This document shows positions 40,607 through 45,982 of a stretch of 45,982 nucleotides of DNA, piece after piece. This stretch comes from Planctomycetia bacterium (GTDB lineage: Bacteria; Planctomycetota; Phycisphaerae; Phycisphaerales; SM1A02). Made by a program: the position numbers and the translations under genes. Positions within the stretch are counted from its first letter, which is position 1; each line of letters begins with the position of its first letter. A model generated the notes under the pieces. The model did not search any database. It was not told the DNA's origin and was given only the letters and a program-made list of their open reading frames with translations. The stretch is from positions 1 to 45,982 of the forward strand of contig SXUJ01000128.1 in the NCBI GenBank assembly GCA_005790565.1, read 5' to 3'.

Positions 40607-42058
40607 TCAGGTCGTGCGAGCGAACGAGCGCTCCATGATCTCAAAGACACTCTTGAATTGCGCAGGTTGCATCACACCGATGGGCGGAAGGAATCGCAGG
40701 TGGTAGGGTCCGTGCCCGCAACTGAAGGCGATCACGCCGTCCTCGAAAAGATTGTTGAGAAGCCGCCCGATCTTCTCCTTGCTCCCGCCAAACGGCGAGA
40801 GACGCATCATGCCACCCGTGCCCGCGACAAATCGTCGACTCTGTCCGCCCGCCGCCGTCGGCAACGCCGGAAACCATTGTGGGTGCGAGCGAACGAACGA
40901 CTCCGCATGCTGGCGGAATGCTTCGAAAAGTTGCGCGTTCAATCCCGTCTCGCCGTAGAACCCCCCACTCTTGAGTCTGCGGAGAATGGCAAGCCCGGTG
41001 GCGAACGCACTTGACGAGGCGCTAAAGGTTCCCGACAGGAGCCCCGCCCTCGGATTGAAGTCAGCGGTGAAGAGGCACGCACACGCTTGGGTAATCTTGC
41101 CAACCGTCACCACATCGAGGTACGAACCAAGGTCGAGTTGTTCGAAGCAGAACATACTTTGCGTGCGACCAAAGGTCTGAATCTCATCATCCCAGATCGG
41201 AATGCCAGCTGCCTTCGCACGCTCAAACAGCGCCACGAAAAACTCACGCGGGGCGGTGTTGAATCCACCCTCACCCTGGATCAACTCCGCCACCAAGGCG
41301 CAATGTTGACCGGGATAGCGATGGATGCACTGCTCAAGTTGCCAGAGCGCGAGATCAACTGAGCGCTCGCCGAGGTCTGGGTCGTAAAACGGGAGGTAAT
41401 CCACCTGCACATTCAACGCGACACCTTGCCGATAGGCGGCGGTGTCGCCAATCTGCGACATCGTTGTCGACCGACCCATGAAGCAATCCGCGAACGCAAT
41501 GATGCGCGGCGCGCCGTTGGTTTTCTGTTGACAGACTTTCAGCGCTGCCTCGTTCGCCATGCAACCGCTATTGGTGACGAAGCAGTGGGCAAGACGAGAG
41601 TGTGCGGCGGCTTCATCGCGCAAGAACTCGGCGAACGCGATGGACTCTTCGTTGTATTGCAGATTCCCCTGCATCACCAGATCGGTGAGCGACGCGCGAA
41701 TCATCGCCTCGACCAACATTGGATCGGAGTGTCCAAACATATGGACCCCAATGCCGTTGATGAGATCCCACTTCACGCTTCCATCCGCGAGTTCGACGAG
41801 CGCGCCATGACCGAAGCCCGACCCGACATACGGATAGAGTCCGCCGCGCCCGCGCACATCGGCCGCTCGCCGGAGCCAAGCGTCAAGCGTGTCTTGCAAC
41901 TCGCTTGTCGCAGGCTGGGCGCCGGTCAGTTTTTCTTGCCGCGCACGCAGATCCGCGAGGATGGATTGAATCGCCGCTTCAACGGTGGGGCTTCCGCGGA
42001 GCGCGGAGCCGTGGGTCTGTGTGGTGTTGAGCGCGGTGGACTTCGAAATCGTGGACAT
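40607..42058 (-). CDS. PLP-dependent class III aminotransferase (possible AstC role)
   Basis: This 483-residue fold-type I enzyme belongs to the acetylornithine/omega-aminotransferase group. The PLP Lys is near residue 320 in VTVGKITQACACLF, and the cofactor Asp is in IWDDEIQTFGRTQ. VTNSGCMANEAALKVCQQKT and GEGGFNTAPREFFVALF are further motifs. It is longer than AstC/ArgD (about 400) and has an extended N-terminal region with YPYVGSGFGHGALVELADGS, so it is a distinct subgroup. From context it may act on N2-succinylornithine. The ATG at 42058 has GGAG about 9 bases upstream; an ATG at 42151 is open in frame but has no such signal. Confidence 0.85.
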   Translation of the reverse strand: MSTISKSTALNTTQTHGSALRGSPTVEAAIQSILADLRARQEKLTGAQPATSELQDTLDAWLRRAADVRGRGGLYPYVGSGFGHGALVELADGSVKWDLINGIGVHMFGHSDPMLVEAMIRASLTDLVMQGNLQYNEESIAFAEFLRDEAAAHSRLAHCFVTNSGCMANEAALKVCQQKTNGAPRIIAFADCFMGRSTTMSQIGDTAAYRQGVALNVQVDYLPFYDPDLGERSVDLALWQLEQCIHRYPGQHCALVAELIQGEGGFNTAPREFFVALFERAKAAGIPIWDDEIQTFGRTQSMFCFEQLDLGSYLDVVTVGKITQACACLFTADFNPRAGLLSGTFSASSSAFATGLAILRRLKSGGFYGETGLNAQLFEAFRQHAESFVRSHPQWFPALPTAAGGQSRRFVAGTGGMMRLSPFGGSKEKIGRLLNNLFEDGVIAFSCGHGPYHLRFLPPIGVMQPAQFKSVFEIMERSFARTT

Positions 42059-42162
42059 AGGGCGTGGCTCCGAGCAGAGCACGGTAGGGCTCGTGGGGAA
42101 ACCATTCTTCGTCCGTTCCTCCAGCCCCTCTGTAGGAGGCACGAGGATCATGCGAGATCCGA

Positions 42163-43404
42163 TTATCGGTCGAGACCTGCGACACCGTCCCGGCTGCGTA
42201 AGAGCGTCAGCGCGAGAATCGCCGCGCGGGGCGCCATGGAATCGAGCTCGATGAACTCATCGACGCGGTGGAGGTTGCCGCCGCGGGGACCGAGCGTGTC
42301 GATTGTCGTGAGACCTTCCGCCTGCATCAAGTTCCCATCGCTCACTCCTCCCGATTTTCCAAGTCCAAACTTTTCGCCCACAAGCGCTCCAATGGACTGA
42401 ATCCGCGCGGCGAGCGCTTGCACCGTTGGTGTCTTGGGCTTCGCTGGTCGATTCGATTCGTAATGAAGGCGAGTGTGCGGAAGCGGCGCGTCCGGTGCGG
42501 TCTCAAGCGCGCGAAGTCCGTGGAGAAGTTTCTCCTCTTCCACCGAGTCGCGAAACCGCGCGTTGCCCCATGCCCGAGCACGCTCAGCAACGATATTGGT
42601 TGCGCTCGCGCCATCCAGTGGCCCGATGTTCACGACCGTTCCTCGTGCGAGATCAACGAGGTTCGCCGCTTCGAGAATACGCCCCGCGAGCGCATTGACA
42701 GCGCTGATGCCTTGCGCGAAATCACGGCCGGCGTGCGCGGCACGCCCTGCACATTCGAGGAGGAATGTCGCGCTTCCAAGCCGTTCGACGACAATCGATC
42801 CATCCGTCAGCGAAGGCTCCATGGCGAACCCAAGTCCGCCCATCGCGGCATGTTCACGGCTCACTTCGCGCACGACGCGCGCGCTGTGCAAACTACCGGC
42901 CTCTTCGTCGCTGTTGAGTAAGACAGTCCAGCCGACTTGCGCGTCGCATTCGTGGAGAACCTCGAGCGCGTGAAGCATCGTCACCAGACCGCCCTTCATG
43001 TCGATCGCGCCGGGACCCTCCGCGCGCGTCAGGGAGATGCGCCGCAGTGACTGAAACGAGCCAAACGGATCGTGGACGGTGTCTAAATGTCCAGTGACCA
43101 AGTGGCGCGAAGGGCCTGAAGTCGCAGAAACGGCTTGGAAACAAGGCGGCGGCGCTGCATCGGCGATTTGGCCAGGCAAGGTAATCCACGCCGGCTTTGG
43201 GTCTCCTGGATGGCATCGCACGTTCGCGCCCAGTCGCGTGAACCGTTCGCTGAGCAGGGCGCGAAACTTCGCGAGCCCGATTTCATGCCCAGTCCCAGTG
43301 GGGATTGCGACGAACGCATCGAGGTCGGATTCCATTGCGCTCTGTCGCGCATGAAGCCGTTCGACGATCTGACGCTCGAGCGCCGTCAATGCATCAACCG
43401 TCAC
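42163..43404 (-). CDS. M20-family metallopeptidase/deacylase
   Basis: This 413-residue enzyme has the M20 di-zinc site: VTGHLDTVHDP, GAIDMKGGLVTML, NSDEEAGSLHSARVV with the general base Glu, FAMEPSLTDGSIV, and GGNLHRVDEF at the end. The pattern is closest to glutamate carboxypeptidase (CPG2-like), which removes C-terminal Glu or N-acyl groups. In this operon it could replace AstE by cutting N-succinylglutamate to succinate and glutamate; that is inference. The GTG at 43404 has AAAGGAG 5 bases upstream. It overlaps the dapF end by 11 bases. A frame open to 43731 lies inside dapF and is rejected. Confidence 0.9.
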   Translation of the reverse strand: MTVDALTALERQIVERLHARQSAMESDLDAFVAIPTGTGHEIGLAKFRALLSERFTRLGANVRCHPGDPKPAWITLPGQIADAAPPPCFQAVSATSGPSRHLVTGHLDTVHDPFGSFQSLRRISLTRAEGPGAIDMKGGLVTMLHALEVLHECDAQVGWTVLLNSDEEAGSLHSARVVREVSREHAAMGGLGFAMEPSLTDGSIVVERLGSATFLLECAGRAAHAGRDFAQGISAVNALAGRILEAANLVDLARGTVVNIGPLDGASATNIVAERARAWGNARFRDSVEEEKLLHGLRALETAPDAPLPHTRLHYESNRPAKPKTPTVQALAARIQSIGALVGEKFGLGKSGGVSDGNLMQAEGLTTIDTLGPRGGNLHRVDEFIELDSMAPRAAILALTLLRSRDGVAGLDR

Positions 43405-44344
43405 GGCGACTCCTTTCCAGCGTAGCGCGATCGAACTCTCCAGCAAAAACTTCGGTCGCTCCACCCGACATGAAAACCGGCGCACCTTCACCCTCCCAAG
43501 AGAGTGCGAGCGATCCCCCAGGCAGGTGCGCCACAATGTCGTGACTGCGACCACCGAGGACTCCTGCGACACACACGGCACTCGCACCGGTGCCACACGC
43601 GAGCGTGATGCCGCTTCCGCGCTCCCATGTCCGAACGATGCACTCCCTTGGCGACTGCCATGCAACGAAGTGCACATTGATGCGATCGGGAAACCAAGCG
43701 CAGCGTTCGATCGACGGTCCGATTGACGCAAGATCGATCTTCCAAGGATCGTTGCAATCGAACACCGCGTGCGGATTTCCCATGGAAACCAAGGTCATGC
43801 TCGATCGCACCACCGCCTCCGTTGCCCAACCACGCTCGCCGAATCGGTCGAGGTCGAGAGGGTGCTCCACGCACCTGGCCGTTGGTGCAAGGCCCTCAAT
43901 CTGAGCAGGAATGCCTCTGCACTCCAAGATCGGCGTCCCCATGTTCACCGTCGCCTCCGCCACCATTCCGTCAACTCCGCGAGTCCATGCGACTGACAAG
44001 ACCCCGCGGTTTGTCTCGACGAGTAACGGGTACGCCGTCGCAAGTCCGCGGTCAATCGCGAACTTCGCGACGCATCGGATACCGTTGCCGCACATGCCGC
44101 CCTCGCTCCCGTCGGCGTTGAACATGCGCATGCGAACGGCGGCCCCCTTCGCGCGTGCCGGGGCACTTGCGGGTGCAACGAGGATCAAGCCATCGCCGCC
44201 GATGCCAAACTGACGATCAGCGACCAATCGTGCAAGGCCGGCGGGATCCTCGATCGTGTGCGCGAACGCATCCAGATACACATAGTCATTCCCGATGCCA
44301 TGCATCTTGACGAACGGAATGCGTTGCGGTTCGGGAATCGACAT
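43394..44344 (-). CDS. dapF: Diaminopimelate epimerase
   Basis: DapF converts LL- to meso-diaminopimelate for lysine and peptidoglycan. The 316-residue protein begins FVKMHGIGNDYVYLD, the DapF signature. Its two active-site cysteines are Cys85 in MFNADGSEGGMCGNGIRC and Cys250 in GITLACGTGASA. VSMGNPHAVFDC and DRINVHF are further family motifs. Proline/hydroxyproline racemases share the fold but not this N-terminus. It lies 10 bases after the M48 gene and overlaps the M20 gene, inside what otherwise looks like an arginine catabolic operon. The insert around residues 56-70 (alanine-rich) is a little longer than usual. Confidence 0.95.
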   Translation of the reverse strand: MSIPEPQRIPFVKMHGIGNDYVYLDAFAHTIEDPAGLARLVADRQFGIGGDGLILVAPASAPARAKGAAVRMRMFNADGSEGGMCGNGIRCVAKFAIDRGLATAYPLLVETNRGVLSVAWTRGVDGMVAEATVNMGTPILECRGIPAQIEGLAPTARCVEHPLDLDRFGERGWATEAVVRSSMTLVSMGNPHAVFDCNDPWKIDLASIGPSIERCAWFPDRINVHFVAWQSPRECIVRTWERGSGITLACGTGASAVCVAGVLGGRSHDIVAHLPGGSLALSWEGEGAPVFMSGGATEVFAGEFDRATLERSRRDG

Positions 44345-44354
44345 GGGCCTTCCG

Positions 44355-45764
44355 TCAGCGTACTCCGAGCGCGTCCACGACGCCGAGCGTCGCAACGATG
44401 AGCGCGACGACCTTCACTCCAACGACCACTTGGTCGATTCGAAATCCTGTGAGGAGCACGCCTTCAAGCCGCACGACTGCGTTGATGCGCGATTGAATCG
44501 ACCCATGCCTCCAACTGTGCCGACTCGGCGCCACACCACTGACATCGCAAACCCGCGCGAGTGCTCCCGACACGGCCGAAATCGCCTCTTTCGTAGGCGT
44601 TGCGGTGCGTTCGCCCGCCGAGAGCAGCTGCACAGCGAAGGCATCTGCTTGTCGCTCAAATCGTCGGCTCGCGAACCCAAAAATCCACAGGCCGATCGCG
44701 AACGAAATGCCGAACCTGATCAGTTCCTGCGAGCTCGCAAGCGTTCCGAGGGGCAGCAACTCGAGCAAGAGCGACCACAGGGGTTCGACGAGGAGCCCAC
44801 CGAGTGTGAATGACGCGAGAATCACCACGATGAACCACAACAGATGATTCCGTTTGATGTGCCCGATCTCATGTGCGACAACCGCGTCAAGTTCATCGTC
44901 GCGCAGAGTCTCAAGCAGGCGATCCGTGAGGATGACTGCACGCGTTCCTGGAATCACGCCGAGCACCATCGCGTTGGCCACGACTCCGCCGGTCGGCCAG
45001 ATGTAGACAGAGCGGATGTTCGTGCCGGCCCTCTTCGCAAGTTCCTGCAATCGCGATCGAAGGTCGCCAGACTCAAGCGCGCGTAAGCCAAGCGCCGTTC
45101 CCACCAAAAGCGGCGCAAGCATGAACAGGAGCAGCGCGCTGACGAGCGTCGCCATCTCCATGCATGGTTCTCCCGATCCCTGCTGCATGCGTTCTGCAAT
45201 CTCGCCCACAACGCCACCAACACAAACCGGAATAGCAATCGGCGCAAGCGTCAGGAGCACAGTCATGCGCAATCGGGCGACGACGAATCCACCTCGGGTG
45301 AGCATGGGCTGAACGGACGAGCCGTCATCGAGACGCCGGATCGTGCTCGCGGCGAGCATGCGCTGCTCGAGCGGATACCAAACAGCCAGCGCTCCGATGG
45401 CGGAAATCATCGGTATTCCTAGGCAAACGAGTGGCATCACCCATCGGCGCACGCTGCCGTCTGGAAGCGAGGCGATGGCGGGACTCCCAAGCACGAGAAT
45501 TCCCATTCCGAGGAGCCCGAGCCACGGCGAGAGTTCTCGCACACGCGCGGCTCGGAGATAGCCCTGTGATCGACCACGATCGAATGCGAAGAGCGTGCGT
45601 CGCACAAGGAGCCAGAGGACAACCGTGGTGATCAAGGGCATCGCGCCTGCAACGGCGATAGCCCACGCCGTCGAAATCAACTGGATCGATTGCAGCTCAC
45701 TTCGCAACGATGGCTCGCCGACAAGCGCGCCCAGTCCGATCGCGATGATCAAGACCAGTTGCAT
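44355..45764 (-). CDS. M48-family integral membrane metalloprotease
   Basis: This 469-residue protein carries the zinc motif VVAHEIGHIKRNHLLW near residue 296 and the third ligand region in RRFERQADAFAVQLL about 75 residues later, as in HtpX and CAAX-prenyl protease Ste24. About six to seven hydrophobic segments occur: four before the protease core and two after HEIGH, placing the active site at the membrane. It is a quality-control or processing protease; the Ste24-like length suggests the M48 subgroup with an N-terminal membrane domain. The ATG at 45764 is 3 bases after the stop of the partial gene at 45768, so they are co-transcribed. Confidence 0.88.
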   Translation of the reverse strand: MQLVLIIAIGLGALVGEPSLRSELQSIQLISTAWAIAVAGAMPLITTVVLWLLVRRTLFAFDRGRSQGYLRAARVRELSPWLGLLGMGILVLGSPAIASLPDGSVRRWVMPLVCLGIPMISAIGALAVWYPLEQRMLAASTIRRLDDGSSVQPMLTRGGFVVARLRMTVLLTLAPIAIPVCVGGVVGEIAERMQQGSGEPCMEMATLVSALLLFMLAPLLVGTALGLRALESGDLRSRLQELAKRAGTNIRSVYIWPTGGVVANAMVLGVIPGTRAVILTDRLLETLRDDELDAVVAHEIGHIKRNHLLWFIVVILASFTLGGLLVEPLWSLLLELLPLGTLASSQELIRFGISFAIGLWIFGFASRRFERQADAFAVQLLSAGERTATPTKEAISAVSGALARVCDVSGVAPSRHSWRHGSIQSRINAVVRLEGVLLTGFRIDQVVVGVKVVALIVATLGVVDALGVR

Positions 45765-45767
45765 GCG

Positions 45768-45977
45768 TTACCCCTCCGGGCGCGTGATTGCGCCAAGGTC
45801 CACGACCAACGGGCCATACCTGTAGTAATCGACACCCAATTCGTCCGGTGTCAGGAAGGTAAACACCAAGCAGTTCGCTCGAGAGGCAAGCGCGAACTGA
45901 AAGTCACCGAGGTGTGGTCCGGCATACTTATCTTTGTCGTAGGACTGCGCGTGATTGTGAAAGTGAAAGAGACCTTC
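45768..45977 (-). CDS. C-terminal part of a possible JAMM-like protein, cut by the window edge
   Basis: The last 69 codons before the TAA at 45768-45770 look coding: LFHFHNHAQSYDKDKYAGPH, GDFQFALASRANCLVFTFL and GVDYYRYGPLVVDLGAI. The HFHNH segment followed by GD at a distance recalls JAMM/Mov34 metallopeptidase geometry, but I cannot confirm the family. No ATG, and no good start, is visible. Directly upstream in frame is a TAA (45978-45980), 2 bases from the window edge. Either the start is a non-standard codon just inside, the gene is frameshifted or interrupted here, or the frame is not as I read it. Confidence 0.45.
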   Translation of the reverse strand, partial: EGLFHFHNHAQSYDKDKYAGPHLGDFQFALASRANCLVFTFLTPDELGVDYYRYGPLVVDLGAITRPEG

Positions 45978-45982
45978 TTAGA

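Noticed and set aside
43394-44344. Proline or hydroxyproline racemase instead of DapF, linked to the DadA-like gene
   Set aside because: The N-terminus and both cysteine motifs are DapF-type, and the DadA-like gene is 9 kb away on the other strand.
1-45982. CRISPR arrays, insertion sequences, prophage or integrase genes
   Set aside because: No regularly spaced direct repeats, transposase motifs or phage proteins were seen on either strand.

Overview
This 46 kb window is chromosomal DNA from a GC-rich bacterium, most likely a planctomycete of the Phycisphaerae type. That assignment is inference from gene content. It rests on a PEP-CTERM-like protein ending in a VPAPGA motif, a member of the xylanase-like (GH10-fold) family that I know from planctomycetes, a stand-alone C-terminal piece of the B12-dependent ribonucleotide reductase, ribosomal proteins with long low-complexity tails, and many starts without a clear Shine-Dalgarno sequence. 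I see no insertion sequence, phage or CRISPR array. Genes are tightly packed and many neighbours overlap by 4 bases (ATGA or GTGA).

Layout. 1-8.5 kb: the end of ispH, then rlmN, a divergent 2-oxoacid:ferredoxin-oxidoreductase-like protein and a HAD phosphatase on the minus strand, then a membrane-anchored TPR-like protein and an RluD-type pseudouridine synthase. 8.5-17.3 kb: an RND efflux pump with its adaptor, ychF, a PEP-CTERM-like protein, aat and an aldehyde dehydrogenase. 17.3-23.8 kb: a structured intergenic stretch, tRNA-Gln(UUG), then glmU (uridylyltransferase domain only), prs, rplY, pth, rpsF, with ssb inverted between rpsF and rplI. 23.8-29.7 kb (minus strand): the NrdJ C-terminal module, and a coupled trio GH10-like gene, comEA-like gene, mfd. 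29.7-34.2 kb (plus strand): a purC-folD fusion gene, a TlpA-like thioredoxin protein and a DadA-like flavoprotein. 34.2-37.1 kb: a ROK kinase coupled to a HutG-like formimidoylglutamase, folE, and a candidate small RNA with its own terminator. 37.1-46 kb (minus strand): a run of partial JAMM-like gene, M48 protease, dapF, M20 peptidase, class III aminotransferase, astA, astD and an arginase/agmatinase-family gene.

The two most interesting systems are these. First, SAICAR synthetase (PurC) and FolD are fused in one 628-residue chain, and the FolD half carries Gln and His where the family's cyclohydrolase Lys and Gln normally sit. Second, the last operon looks like an arginine/ornithine succinyltransferase pathway in which no AstB or AstE gene is present but a ureohydrolase and an M20 deacylase are; together they could still convert arginine to glutamate. 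Two intergenic stretches (about 17.35-17.62 kb and 36.85-37.05 kb) carry chains of hairpins behind promoter-like sequences and may be RNA genes.
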